Part shown: in pieces, positions 41,901 to 50,833 of the stretch
Layout: each line of letters starts with the position of its first letter
How positions within the stretch are numbered: the stretch's first letter is position 1
NCBI RefSeq assembly: GCF_001729485.1
Contig: NZ_CP017157.1
Coordinates: 744,001 to 808,000, forward strand
From: Streptomyces lydicus
Lineage (GTDB): Bacteria > Actinomycetota > Actinomycetes > Streptomycetales > Streptomycetaceae
Direction: 5' to 3'
Length of the DNA stretch: 64,000 nt
Translations under genes and position numbers: made by a program
The notes under the pieces: model-generated
Database searches by the model: none
The model's input: the letters and a program-made list of their open reading frames with translations, nothing else
Told to the model about the DNA's origin: nothing

Positions 41901-42397
41901 CTGCCGTCCGTGGGCACGCTGTAGGCCCACGAGTAGTACGAGAACGGCTGGCCGTGCGAGGAGACCGCGAGGACGTGCGAGGCGCCCTCGTGGTCGGGCG
42001 GCGTCCAGCCGCACACCCGGGCGTCCGTGCTGCCCCAGTACGTCAGCCGGCGGGCGGGGCCGCCCTCGACCGGGGCGAGATGCACCTCGGGGTCGAGGCT
42101 GCGCCAGGTGGTGAAGGCGATGTGCCGGCCGTCCGGCGAGAAGCGGGGGTGGCCGACCCGCGTGCGGTCGACCGTCAGCCGCCAGGCGCGGCCGGGCTCC
42201 TGCCCGTCCGGGGCGAGCGGCGCCACCCACAGATCGTCCTCCGCGGCGAAGCAGAGCAGCTCGCCGTGCAGATGCGGAAAGCGCAGGTACCCGCCGGGCG
42301 GCGCGGGGGGCGTGGTCGGCATGCGGCGCAGCCGCCCCCGCGATTCGGCGGCGTCCGGCTCCGGGCGCGGCCCGGCGGCTTCGGGTGCATCGCTCAC
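38960..42397 (-). CDS. Tricorn-type protease (S41 peptidase, beta-propeller domains)
   Basis: 1145 residues from a GTG at 42397 (an ATG 25 codons later is an alternative). The N-terminal two thirds contains propeller repeats (PRFSPDGRHIAFTTWR, SSPDGERLAVAS, FSPDSRWLTWS, FTRDGRYLAFLSW), then a core domain, a PDZ-like segment (GTGIREESALTHVDG) and the S41 protease domain with GYLHIPDMGGSGW, ALIVDVRGNAGG and the nucleophile Ser in DEMTSSDGDMIT. Such complexes trim peptides released by the proteasome, and actinobacteria have both. Length is typical for tricorn core (about 1,070-1,150). The catalytic set looks complete. Confidence 0.94.
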   Translation of the reverse strand: MSDAPEAAGPRPEPDAAESRGRLRRMPTTPPAPPGGYLRFPHLHGELLCFAAEDDLWVAPLAPDGQEPGRAWRLTVDRTRVGHPRFSPDGRHIAFTTWRSLDPEVHLAPVEGGPARRLTYWGSTDARVCGWTPPDHEGASHVLAVSSHGQPFSYYSWAYSVPTDGSPGGKLPWGPVADIAVSEVDGERRTLLLTGKPPHEPASWKRYRGGAMGRMWLHGTRLLPELYGHLDSVMFVGGRIAFLSDHEGIANVYSCLPDGTDLRRHTDHADFYARHASTDGERIVYQCAGDLWLVDDLGPDAVPRKLAVRLGGPRAGRRTYQVPAASHVTSLAVDTTGRASAIGVRGSLYWLTHRDGPARTIHDTPGVRVRLPEMLGSTGRIAYVTDAEGDDSVEITNLPRASAPGEPRRLAVGQLGRVHEMASSPDGERLAVASNDGRLLLVDVTRPDEEPTEEDRSAEEQAAGPGGVTELIRSTNGPVRDLAFSPDSRWLTWSHPGIGRSLRLIKMARLSDRHVVDVTNGRFEDEQPVFTRDGRYLAFLSWRGFDPVYDVHTGDLSFPLGCRPYLVPLSSATPSPFALSPEGRPAAGGLDPDENPPPGGEGPVLVEVEGLENRVTPFPVAASKYSSLQPVSGGGLVWLRWPISGALGETFANPDNTSGKPTLEHFDLTKARRTELTSSLDGFAVSRDATRLVVNDEGELRAVPATEPGDSDSTVYLDLRRILHDVDPGAEWRQGFEEAGRIIRAYFWDPRLSGIDWDAILAQYRPLVERVASPDEFADLLREVMGELGTSHAYVTGARRNEGPPHYQRAIGLLGANLVQRDGRWILQRILPGESSDSKARSPLAGTGIREESALTHVDGRPVDPVTGPAPLLAAAGGTTVELTFAPADGDGPARRVAVVPLIDERPLRYQDWVARRRAVVRELSGGRCGYLHIPDMGGSGWAQFNRDLRKEVARPALIVDVRGNAGGNISELVIEKLTRTIIGWDLTRDAEPVSYAGNAPRGPVVAVADEMTSSDGDMITAAFKLLGIGPVVGMRTWGGVVGMTGRHRLADGTAITVPMNAAWFRLYGWDVENHGVEPDIETLRSPMHWAEGRHPTLGVAVRTALELLERHPAATPPDLSDVPDRRRPPLPPRNAGEEEGAEGA

Positions 42398-42468
42398 GCC
42401 CCCATGGTTTCGGGCGGGGAAGTGGGTGGCAACTCGGCCGGGCGGGTGGGACCGGGGGGCGGTGGGCG

Positions 42469-45120
42469 TCAGATCCGGATGGCCGCAGGCGGGGAGGCGT
42501 ACGGGTGCTCAGGTTTCGCGATCTCGTGCACGGCTGCCTGGAATTTGGCCCTGGTGTCCCAGTTCTGCGCGGGCTGCAGCCTGGCCCCCAGCCGCTGCCA
42601 GGCGGCCGCGTACTGGGAGCACAGGGTGCGCACATCGGCTGCGGGCATCCGTGTCACACCTGCGGCCACGGCGTCGTCGAGCGTCGTGCACCAGGCGTGG
42701 CTGCGCCGCAGGGCGGTGTCGGACATGTTTTTCCTGAGGTCGTCCGTGACGGATTGCAGCAATTCGGCAAGGCATTTGTGTTCGCCCTCCGCATCGGCGT
42801 CCTGCAGCATTCCCGGAGGGAAGTCGGACCGTGCCGCCGCGCACGGATCGCTTTCCTGGACGGCGCCGATGAGGGCGGCCCTGTCGTCCCAGTTCCCCGG
42901 GTGCCTTTCCGCTACCACAAGGAGGGATTCCCAGGCTTTCTCCTCGGCGTCGAGCCAGGCTCGCAGAGCATGGACGGCGACCGAGCCGTTCTTGCCGCGC
43001 TGCCGCCAAATCTGTTCCATGACGTGTGCGGTCTCCCTCAGGAGGCGACGTGCGTAGCCGTCCGTGAGACAGCGGATCGAGGGGCAGGGAACAGCCTTCT
43101 CCACCGTCGCGGCGCGGGGGTAGGTCCTGCGTACGAAGTCGGCGAAGGGTGACGTGCGGCGGAGCAAGGCCAGGTCCGGGTCCTCGAAGAGCATCCACGA
43201 GCGTCCCAGGGTCGTGAAGCCGCTTTCGGCACGCAATACCGCCTCCTCCAATTCTTTGACAGCCATCCGGGTGAGTTCGTCGCAGTGGCACTTCCCGGTA
43301 GCGCCCCGTTCTTCGGCCACATACCTGTTCATCGCCACGGCACAGACGCACGAGAAGTTGTAGTAGTCCTGCCATTCGCGGAGGGCGGGTGACAGGGGCC
43401 GCATGCGGGCGCTGAGATCCGCCGGGGTCAGCTCTTTCCAGCTCATCTCGTGTCTGCGCCGGGCGTAGGCCCGCCGGTGAGGCGTCGCGGTACGGCGGTC
43501 CCGCGGTGCCGGCAGGGGTTCCGCCAGCTCGCTCGATCTCCAGGCCAGTCGCAGCGGCCCCCAGACGTCCCGGTTGATCATCAGGCCCACGCGGTTGAGC
43601 GAGGACCGCGGGCGGTTCTGCTGGACGTAGGCGATCGGCCAGATCTTCCTGAGGAGGCGCGGGAGCCAGGCGAACCATACGAGGGGGGAGCACCGCGCGT
43701 GCAGATCATCTTCCGTGAGCCGGTACAGCTCCTGCACGGCGGCCCTTTGGAGCACCACGCGGATCTGCTTCTTCGCGGCGTCCGGGGCATCGTCCTTCAG
43801 GTGCTTCTCAAGCCACTCCTTGGAGGTCTCCTCGACGCCGATCCCGCTGTACCGGACGGTTCTGCACGGGCCTTCGCCGGCGAGCGCGAAATCGACAGCG
43901 GCCGGCCAGTAGCGTTCCGCCAGGACGCGCCGCAGGAAGTCCGACATCGGTCGGTGCCCATCGCCACGGGAATTCTGCTCCGCCAGCTCCACGATGCGCT
44001 CCGATGTGCCCAGGATGATGGCATTGCGGTACCGGAGACCGAGAGTTTCCCAGTACTTGTGGGGGCGGAAGAAGTAACGGCATCGTGAAAGCGGATGAGG
44101 CCAGCGGGCCCACAGCCGTTGGTTGTACTCCTCGGCGGTCTGCCCGTCGAGCGCGAGACCCGACTGGCAGCTTTCCAGTGCGTCGACCGGCAGTGCCAGT
44201 TTTTCCTGAACTCCTGCGAACTCCGCCCGGATATAGGGATTCTGCGGGTCGAATACAAGCGCCTCGCCATAGCGTTGCAGCGCCTGGTCGTAGCGCTGAC
44301 GGGCGCTCAACGCCTTCGCCTCCTGGTAGGCGCGCAGCAGCTCGGGCGGCAGTTCGCGGGCCCGCCAGGCGTGCCACGGCGGCCGCCGGCCGGCCCGGGT
44401 CACCGGCAGCAGCGAGGCTTCCACCCAGTACGCGGCCCGGCACACCGCGTGCTCCCAGTCCCGCCCCCAGACCGTGGTGGCCCGCGCCCCGCTGAAGACG
44501 TACGCGGTGAGCGTCACGGTGATGCCGCACGGCTCCGTCCGGTGCTCACGGCGCTGGAGCACCCCGCCGACACGGTAGGCGAGCTTGGGCCGCAGCCGGC
44601 TGAGCAGGCGGGGGATCGTGGTGCCCGGCTTCGTGAGGTCCACGTCGCCCAGCAGGTCGAGGAAGCTGGTGGGCGGAGCCTCGGCGGGCACCGTGGTGGG
44701 TGGATAAAGGCTGCTCTCCGACAGCTGCATGCGGAGGCGGGACGTCAGGGCGTCGACCGGAAGCGATGCCCTCCCGACCGTGGCGTCCACGAGCTGCTGC
44801 ACCTGTACGGGCCCGGGCCGGTAACCCAGCGCGGAACGGGTGGCCCGCCACCACGCGTACAGCATCACCAGAACCAGGAGCAGGCTCGCCAGCTGCAGTC
44901 CGGGGCTCAGGCCCCGACCGCTGATGAATGCCGCGAGACCGCCGAAGATGCGGGGGAACAGGTCGGCTGCCCTCCACGACCAGTTGTGCCCGCCCGCCCA
45001 CCACGCCGCCGTCAGCACGGCGAGTGTGGTGACGGCCGCGGCCAACCCCCACGCCACGACCCGCGGAACGAGAAGCGGCGACGTAGGAGTCCGGGAGAGT
45101 TTGCCCGGTCGCTTGCCCAT
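42469..45120 (-). CDS. Membrane-anchored TPR-like protein of unknown function
   Basis: 883 residues from ATG 45120. Two N-terminal membrane helices (VVAWGLAAAVTTLAVLTAAWWAG and LQLASLLLVLVMLYAWW) precede a large cytoplasmic part. One or two TPR-like repeats are near residues 290-350 (LSARQRYDQALQRYGEALVFDPQNPYIRAEF). Later a Cys-rich segment holds SCVCA and KCHCDE, which might bind metal. No enzyme motif is recognised. GC content is lower than the neighbours (31 of 60 bases at 42721-42780), so horizontal gain is likely. It interrupts an otherwise conserved order and lies opposite cbiM. Initiation is uncertain: the ribosome binding site is weak. Confidence 0.7.
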   Translation of the reverse strand: MGKRPGKLSRTPTSPLLVPRVVAWGLAAAVTTLAVLTAAWWAGGHNWSWRAADLFPRIFGGLAAFISGRGLSPGLQLASLLLVLVMLYAWWRATRSALGYRPGPVQVQQLVDATVGRASLPVDALTSRLRMQLSESSLYPPTTVPAEAPPTSFLDLLGDVDLTKPGTTIPRLLSRLRPKLAYRVGGVLQRREHRTEPCGITVTLTAYVFSGARATTVWGRDWEHAVCRAAYWVEASLLPVTRAGRRPPWHAWRARELPPELLRAYQEAKALSARQRYDQALQRYGEALVFDPQNPYIRAEFAGVQEKLALPVDALESCQSGLALDGQTAEEYNQRLWARWPHPLSRCRYFFRPHKYWETLGLRYRNAIILGTSERIVELAEQNSRGDGHRPMSDFLRRVLAERYWPAAVDFALAGEGPCRTVRYSGIGVEETSKEWLEKHLKDDAPDAAKKQIRVVLQRAAVQELYRLTEDDLHARCSPLVWFAWLPRLLRKIWPIAYVQQNRPRSSLNRVGLMINRDVWGPLRLAWRSSELAEPLPAPRDRRTATPHRRAYARRRHEMSWKELTPADLSARMRPLSPALREWQDYYNFSCVCAVAMNRYVAEERGATGKCHCDELTRMAVKELEEAVLRAESGFTTLGRSWMLFEDPDLALLRRTSPFADFVRRTYPRAATVEKAVPCPSIRCLTDGYARRLLRETAHVMEQIWRQRGKNGSVAVHALRAWLDAEEKAWESLLVVAERHPGNWDDRAALIGAVQESDPCAAARSDFPPGMLQDADAEGEHKCLAELLQSVTDDLRKNMSDTALRRSHAWCTTLDDAVAAGVTRMPAADVRTLCSQYAAAWQRLGARLQPAQNWDTRAKFQAAVHEIAKPEHPYASPPAAIRI

Positions 45121-45272
45121 GTCGACTGTCCCGAATGATCTCTGTTCCCAGTCTCCGTCGCTTGGCAGGTATCTGCCACTGCGGGGCGGGGGAGCGGGCG
45201 CGAGCGGCACGCCGTGCGCCGGTGCGTACAACTGGCTGTGGTGCTCCACGCCGTTTCGCATGACGGGCGCTC

Positions 45273-45289
45273 TTGCAACTTGTTCGCAG
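45273..45289 (+). promoter_or_regulatory. Possible Nur box upstream of cbiM
   Basis: TTGCAA-N5-TCGCAG has the spacing and left half of the Nur consensus (tTGCaa-N5-ttGCAA). It lies about 50 bases ahead of the cobalt/nickel transporter operon. The right half has two mismatches, so the call is weak. Confidence 0.35.
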
Positions 45290-45337
45290 CAGGCACCACC
45301 ATTGGCTGGTTGCAGACCCTGGAGCGGAGAACCCGAG

Positions 45338-46459
45338 ATGCACGTACCCGATGGATTCATCAATGCGCCGGTGTCGGTGGCGACCGGTGCGCTCGCCGCG
45401 GCCGCCGTCGCCGTCAGCCTGCGCGGCGCCCGCCGGGAGCTGGCGGGTACGGGCCAGGGCGGCGGCGCGGGCGCGGAGCGTACGGCGCCGCTGGCCGGTC
45501 TGGTGGCGGCCTTCATCTTCGCCGTGCAGATGCTGAACTTCCCGGTCGCGGCCGGTACCAGCGGGCACCTGCTCGGCGGTGCCCTCGCGGCGATACTCGT
45601 CGGCCCGTACACCGGCGTGCTGTGCGTCTCGGTCGTGCTGCTGATGCAGGGCGTGCTGTTCGCCGACGGCGGGCTGACCGCGCTGGGCGTCAACATCACC
45701 GACATGGCGATCGTGACCACCGTGGTCGCCTACGGCCTGTTCCGCGTGCTGGTCAAGGTGCTGCCGCGGAGCCGCCGCTCGATCACCGTCGCCTCGTTCG
45801 TCTCCGCGCTGGTCTCGGTGCCGGCCGCCGCCGTCGCCTTCACCGCGCTCTACGCCCTGGGCGGCACGGCCGACGTGCCGATCGGCAAGGTCTTCACCGC
45901 CATGGTCGGGGTGCACGTACTGATCGGCATCGGCGAGGCCGCGATCACCGCGCTGACGGTGGGCGCCGTGATCGCCGTACGCCCGGACCTGGTCCACGGC
46001 GCGCGCGGCCTGACCGCGCCGCTGGAACTGCGGACCTCGCCGCTGACCGACGCCGGCGCCGCCCCGGCGGCCACCACCCCCGACCCGGCCCCGGCCCCCG
46101 CCCCGGCCGCCGCCCCGCGCCGGTCCGTCCGCCGCGTCTGGCTGGCCGGCCTCGCCGCCGCCCTGGTCTGCGCCGGCGGCGTCAGCTACTACGCCTCCGC
46201 CAGCCCCGACGGCCTGGAGAAGGTCGCCCACGACCAGGGCATCGACGCCAAGGCGAAGGACCACGCCGCCAAGGACTCCCCGCTCGCCGACTACAGCGTC
46301 AAGGACATCACCGACCCGCGGCTGTCCGGCGGCCTCGCCGGCGTCATCGGCGTCGGCGCGACGCTGGCCGTCGGCACCGGCGTGTTCGTCGTGCTGCGCC
46401 GCCGCAGGAACGCGGCCGACGCCCGGCCGGCCGCCGAGGCCCCCGCGGAACGGGCCTGA
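45338..46459 (+). CDS. cbiM: Cobalt/nickel ECF transporter substrate-binding CbiM fused to CbiN-like region
   Basis: 373 residues from ATG 45338 with GGAGA upstream. The N-terminus MHVPDGFI carries the strictly conserved start with the metal-binding His2 of CbiM/NikM. The helices run through AAFIFAVQMLNFPVAAGTSGHLLGGALAA (metal-site region), YTGVLCVSVVLLMQGVLFADGGLTALGVN and GVHVLIGIGEAAITALTVG. After a Pro-rich linker, a CbiN-like region with one helix on either side (VWLAGLAAALVCAGGVSYY ... SPDGLEKVAHDQG, GGLAGVIGVGATLAVGTGV) is fused, as in many actinobacteria. It imports Co2+ or Ni2+ with CbiQ and CbiO. Confidence 0.93.
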   Translation: MHVPDGFINAPVSVATGALAAAAVAVSLRGARRELAGTGQGGGAGAERTAPLAGLVAAFIFAVQMLNFPVAAGTSGHLLGGALAAILVGPYTGVLCVSVVLLMQGVLFADGGLTALGVNITDMAIVTTVVAYGLFRVLVKVLPRSRRSITVASFVSALVSVPAAAVAFTALYALGGTADVPIGKVFTAMVGVHVLIGIGEAAITALTVGAVIAVRPDLVHGARGLTAPLELRTSPLTDAGAAPAATTPDPAPAPAPAAAPRRSVRRVWLAGLAAALVCAGGVSYYASASPDGLEKVAHDQGIDAKAKDHAAKDSPLADYSVKDITDPRLSGGLAGVIGVGATLAVGTGVFVVLRRRRNAADARPAAEAPAERA

Positions 46460-46460
46460 G

Positions 46461-47209
46461 ATGGGCGCCGGCCACGCCCACAAGCTCTACCGGCACGGCC
46501 ACTCGCCGGTGCACGCCCTGCCCGCACACTGCAAGATCGCCGCGGTCTTCTGCTTCGTGCTGGTCGTCGTCTCCACCCCGCGCGAGGCGGTCTGGGCCTT
46601 CGGTCTCTACGCCCTGCTGATCGCGGCCGCCGCCGGGGCGGCCCGGATCCCGGCCGGGTTCCTGCTCAAGCGGCTGCTGATCGAGGTGCCGTTCGTCGCC
46701 TTCGCCGTCCTCATGCCGTTCGTGGCCGAGGGCCCGCGCGTCCATGTCGCCGGGCTCGGCCTGAGCGTCTCCGGCCTCTGGGGCGCCTGGAACATCCTCG
46801 CCAAGGGGACGCTCGGCGTCGCCGCGTCGGTGCTCCTCGCCTCCACCACCGAGCTGCGGGAACTCCTGCTCGGCCTGCAGCGGCTGCGGATGCCGCCGCT
46901 GCTCGTCCAGATCGCCTCCTTCATGATCCGCTACGGCGACGTGATCACCGACGAGATGCGGCGGATGCGGATCGCCCGGCTCTCCCGCGGCTTCGAGGCC
47001 CGCGGGGTACGCCACTGGGGCGTGCTCGCCAAGTCCGCCGGCGCGCTGTTCATCCGCTCCTACGAGCGCGGCGAACGCGTCCACCTCGCCATGGTCAGCC
47101 GCGGCTACACCGGCACCATGCCCGTCATCGACGCGACCACCGCCACCCGCACACAATGGACCCGCGCGGCCGTCCTCCCGCTCGCCGCGCTCGCCGTCTG
47201 CCTCCTGGG

Positions 47210-47222
<13 letters not shown>
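46461..47222 (+). CDS. cbiQ: Cobalt/nickel ECF transporter transmembrane CbiQ
   Basis: 253 residues, starting one base after cbiM. Helices include IAAVFCFVLVVVSTPREAVWAF and VPFVAFAVLMPFVAEG. The coupling helices contain EMRRMRIARLSRGFEARG and the second ERGERVHLAMVSRGYTGTMP, the A-R-G and S-R-G motifs that dock on the ATPase. It is the scaffold of the ECF complex. The next gene overlaps its end. Confidence 0.93.
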
Positions 47223-47989
<767 letters not shown>

Positions 47990-48114
47990 CGCCCCGGCGC
48001 CCCCTCGCCGTGTGAGGAACACCACGGGCCGTGGCCCTGGTCATCAGCACCGATCCGCGCGTTGCACCATTGATGGGTCACGCAAAGCGACGGATGAACG
48101 GGAAGCGGGAAACA

Positions 48115-49299
48115 GTGGTGGACGTCCAGGGCACGGTCGAGGACGGCTTCGAGCCGGTCCGGGACGCCTTCGTGGCCAACTTCACCGGACGCGGGGAGCG
48201 CGGCGCGGCGGTCGCCGTCTACCGGCACGGGCGCAAGGTCGTCGACCTGTGGGGCGGGACGAAGGACGGCGACGCCTCCGACGCCCCCGACGCCGCGCCG
48301 TGGGAGGCCGGCACCGCGCAGGTGATCCGGTCCGCCACCAAGGGCATCGCCGCCCTCGTCCCGCTGCTGCTGCACCAGCGCGGACAGCTCGACCTCGACG
48401 CGCCGGTCGGCACGTACTGGCCCGAGTTCAAGGCCGCCGGCAAGGAGCGGGTTCTCGTCCGCCATCTGCTGACCCACCGCGCCGGGCTGCCCGTCCTGGA
48501 CACCCCGCTCACCCCGGAGCAGGCCATCGACGGCGTCAGCGGCCCCGCCGCGGTCGCCGCCCAGGCACCCGCCTGGGAGCCCGGCACGGACCACGGCTAC
48601 CACGCCCAGACCTACAGCTGGCTCCTCGGCGAGCTGGTGCTCCGGGTCACCGGGCGCACCCTCGGCTCCTGGATCGCCGAGGAGATATCCGGGCCGCTCG
48701 GCCTCGACCTGTGGATCGGCCTCCCGGAGGCCGCCCGGTCCCGCGTCGGCCGGCTCGCGGCCCTCGACGCGCCGGCGGCGCCCGCCGCGTCCGGCCTGCG
48801 CGTCCGCCCCAAGCCGGCGGTCGCCGACGCGTACGCCGACCCCGCCTCGCTGACCAGCCGTGCCTTCGGCGCGATCTCCCCGGCCCCGGACGAGAACGCC
48901 GCGGCCTACCGCGCCGCCGAACTCCCCGCCTCCGCGGGCATCGCCACCGCCCGCTCCCTGGCCCGCTGCTACGCCGCGCTGATCGGCGCCGTCGACGGCC
49001 ACCCCCGCCTCTTCGCGCCCGCGACGCTCACCCTCGCCCGCACCGAGGAGTCCGCCGGCCTCGACCGCACCCTCCTGGTCAACACCCGCTTCGGCCTCGG
49101 CTTCATGCTGCACGGCCCGGCCTCACCGCTGCTGGCCCCCGGCTCCTTCGGCCACCCCGGCCGCGGCGGCGCACTGGCCTGCGCCGACCCCGAGAGCGGC
49201 CTCGCGTTCGGCTACGTCACCAACGGCATGCAGCGAAACGTCACAGCGGACCCCCGGGCCCAGGCACTGCTGAGAGCCACCTCCCGCGCCGCCGGCTGA
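48115..49299 (+). CDS. Serine hydrolase, class C beta-lactamase/esterase fold
   Basis: 394 residues from GTG 48115. The start was chosen because VVDVQGTVEDGFEPVRDAF is, as I recall, the common beginning of homologues; a longer frame begins at 48031. Active-site SxxK is in RSATKGIAALV, Tyr in GYHAQTYSWLLGEL, and FGHPGRGGALACADP provides the HxG-like motif. Family members are esterases (EstB type) or inactive beta-lactamase relatives rather than true beta-lactamases. The lack of a signal peptide places it in the cytosol. It ends convergently with the EamA gene. Confidence 0.87.
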   Translation: MVDVQGTVEDGFEPVRDAFVANFTGRGERGAAVAVYRHGRKVVDLWGGTKDGDASDAPDAAPWEAGTAQVIRSATKGIAALVPLLLHQRGQLDLDAPVGTYWPEFKAAGKERVLVRHLLTHRAGLPVLDTPLTPEQAIDGVSGPAAVAAQAPAWEPGTDHGYHAQTYSWLLGELVLRVTGRTLGSWIAEEISGPLGLDLWIGLPEAARSRVGRLAALDAPAAPAASGLRVRPKPAVADAYADPASLTSRAFGAISPAPDENAAAYRAAELPASAGIATARSLARCYAALIGAVDGHPRLFAPATLTLARTEESAGLDRTLLVNTRFGLGFMLHGPASPLLAPGSFGHPGRGGALACADPESGLAFGYVTNGMQRNVTADPRAQALLRATSRAAG

Positions 49300-49338
49300 C
49301 CCGCCGCGGACGCGGCTGCTCCCCACGGCGGGTCGGCC
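49294..49338. terminator. Possible terminator hairpin
   Basis: A 13-bp stem (49294-49306 with 49326-49338, one G-T) with a 19-base loop lies between convergent genes, starting at the stop codon of the serine hydrolase gene. Confidence 0.4.
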
Positions 49339-49364
49339 GACACCGCGCGCAGCACCCCCGCAGG

Positions 49365-50216
49365 TCACCCCGGGTGCAGCATCAGCGCGATCCCCGCCAC
49401 CATCAGCCCCGCCGCCGCGATCCGGGGAGCGCCGAAGCGTTCCTTGAAGAAGAGGGCGCCGATCGCGGCGCCGACGATGATGGACGATTCGCGCAGGGCG
49501 GCGATGGGGGCGAGCGGGGCCCGGGTCTGGGCCCACAGGACGAGGCCGTAGGCGAAGACCGACAGGACGCCGCCGGCCAGGCCGCGCAGGGCGAACGGGC
49601 GGAGCTGGGTGAGGAGTTGCCCGCGGCGGACGGCGAGCGCGTAGGCGGGGATGACGATGCCTTCGAGGATCATCAGCCAGCCGATGTAGCCGAGGGCGGT
49701 GCCGGAGGCGCGTACGCCGAGGCCGTCGACGGTGGTGTAGGAGGCGATGGCCAGGCCGGTGGCGACGGCGGCGAGGAGGGCCGGCCACTGCGGGTGGCTG
49801 CCGGAGCCGCGGATGCCCCACAGGGCGACGCCCACCAGGCCGGCCGAGGCGAGGGCGACGCCGGCGAGCGCCCAGGGGCCGGGGATCTCGTGGACGAAGA
49901 CGGCCGCGAGGACGGTGACCACGAGGGGCGCGGTGCCGCGGGCGATGGGGTACATCTGGCCGAAGTCGCCCAGCTGGAACGACCGCATGAGCAGCGCCTG
50001 GTAGACGATGTGCAGCACGGCCGAGCCCAGGAGGAAGGGCCAGGCGCCGGCGGCGGGCAGCGGGGAGACGCCGGCGAGGACGGCACCGCAGAGCGCACCG
50101 CCGCCGCCGACGAGCGTGAAGGCGAGCAGTTGGTCGCGTATGCCGTGGGCGATGGCGTTCCAGCTGGCGTGGGTGACGGCGGCCAGCAGGACGGCCGCGA
50201 CGACGAGCGGGGTCAC
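49365..50216 (-). CDS. EamA/DMT-superfamily transporter
   Basis: 283 residues from a GTG at 50216 that overlaps the upstream ybaK stop (GTGA). Ten predicted helices arranged as two EamA halves: TPLVVAAVLLAAVTHASWNAIAHG at the start, YPIARGTAPLVVTVLAAVFVHE ending half one, and ESSIIVGAAIGALFFKERFGAPRIAAAGLMVAGI ending half two (the KERFG-type motif before the last helix). Substrate unknown; relatives export amino acids or other metabolites. Confidence 0.88.
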   Translation of the reverse strand: MTPLVVAAVLLAAVTHASWNAIAHGIRDQLLAFTLVGGGGALCGAVLAGVSPLPAAGAWPFLLGSAVLHIVYQALLMRSFQLGDFGQMYPIARGTAPLVVTVLAAVFVHEIPGPWALAGVALASAGLVGVALWGIRGSGSHPQWPALLAAVATGLAIASYTTVDGLGVRASGTALGYIGWLMILEGIVIPAYALAVRRGQLLTQLRPFALRGLAGGVLSVFAYGLVLWAQTRAPLAPIAALRESSIIVGAAIGALFFKERFGAPRIAAAGLMVAGIALMLHPG

Positions 50217-50749
50217 GCGGTGCGCTCGCGCACGTCCACCACGCGGCCCCGGGCGTGGTCGATCAGGGTGGCGGGGGCGAGCGGGAAGACGGTGTGCGGG
50301 GTGCCGGCGGCGGCCCAGACCGTGTCGTGGGCGAGCAGTCCGCGGTCGGCCAGGACGCGGGTGCGGGTGCGGTGACCGAAGGGCGGTACGCCGCCGATGG
50401 CGTAGCCGGTGGTCTCGCGGACCAGCGTGGCATCGGCCCGGCCGACCTTCGTCGCGCCGAGTTCGGCGCGGACCCGCTCCAGGTCGACGCGGGAGGCGCC
50501 GTCCATCAGGACCAGGACCGGTTCGCCGTCCCCGGAGCCGGACGCCCCGGGGCACCCCCACGCGGTGAAGATCAGCGACTTGACGATCTGCCCGAGGTCG
50601 CAGCCGACGGCGGCCGCGGCCTCGGCGGCGGTGCGGGTGGCCTCGGGGAAGCGGCGGACCTCGACGCTCAGCCCCAGCTCCGCGAGCGCCTCGGCGAAGC
50701 GGGGGTGGGCCTGGGATGCCGGTGGTGCGGTGGACGCGGAATCGGTCAT
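50213..50749 (-). CDS. YbaK/aminoacyl-tRNA deacylase domain protein
   Basis: 178 residues from ATG 50749. The domain motifs are FPEATRTAAEAAAAVGCDLGQIVKSLIFTA (the Lys of QIVKSL is catalytic in YbaK), LVLMDGASRVDLERV and ETTGYAIGGVPPFGHRT (G-x-x-P-F-G). Such proteins hydrolyse Cys-tRNA(Pro) or other mischarged tRNAs in the cytosol. It is translationally coupled to the transporter gene that follows. Confidence 0.9.
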   Translation of the reverse strand: MTDSASTAPPASQAHPRFAEALAELGLSVEVRRFPEATRTAAEAAAAVGCDLGQIVKSLIFTAWGCPGASGSGDGEPVLVLMDGASRVDLERVRAELGATKVGRADATLVRETTGYAIGGVPPFGHRTRTRVLADRGLLAHDTVWAAAGTPHTVFPLAPATLIDHARGRVVDVRERTA

Positions 50750-50802
50750 GGCCCGCAGGCTAGCGAAAGCTGTACGTGCCACGCGAAGGGAATCCGGTGG
50801 CT

Positions 50803-50830
50803 GGGACGGGGGCCCGCGGGCCCCCGTCCC
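50803..50830. terminator. Terminator of the PBP gene (28-bp perfect palindrome)
   Basis: Positions 50803-50816 and 50817-50830 are exact complements with no spacer. It begins three bases after the stop codon of the penicillin-binding protein gene on the minus strand. Confidence 0.75.
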
Positions 50831-50833
50831 GGC

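Noticed and set aside
45121..45337. Cobalamin riboswitch ahead of cbiM
   Set aside because: A GGCAGATACCTGCC-like stretch on the minus strand recalls a B12 box, but it is oriented away from cbiM and the other conserved riboswitch elements are missing.
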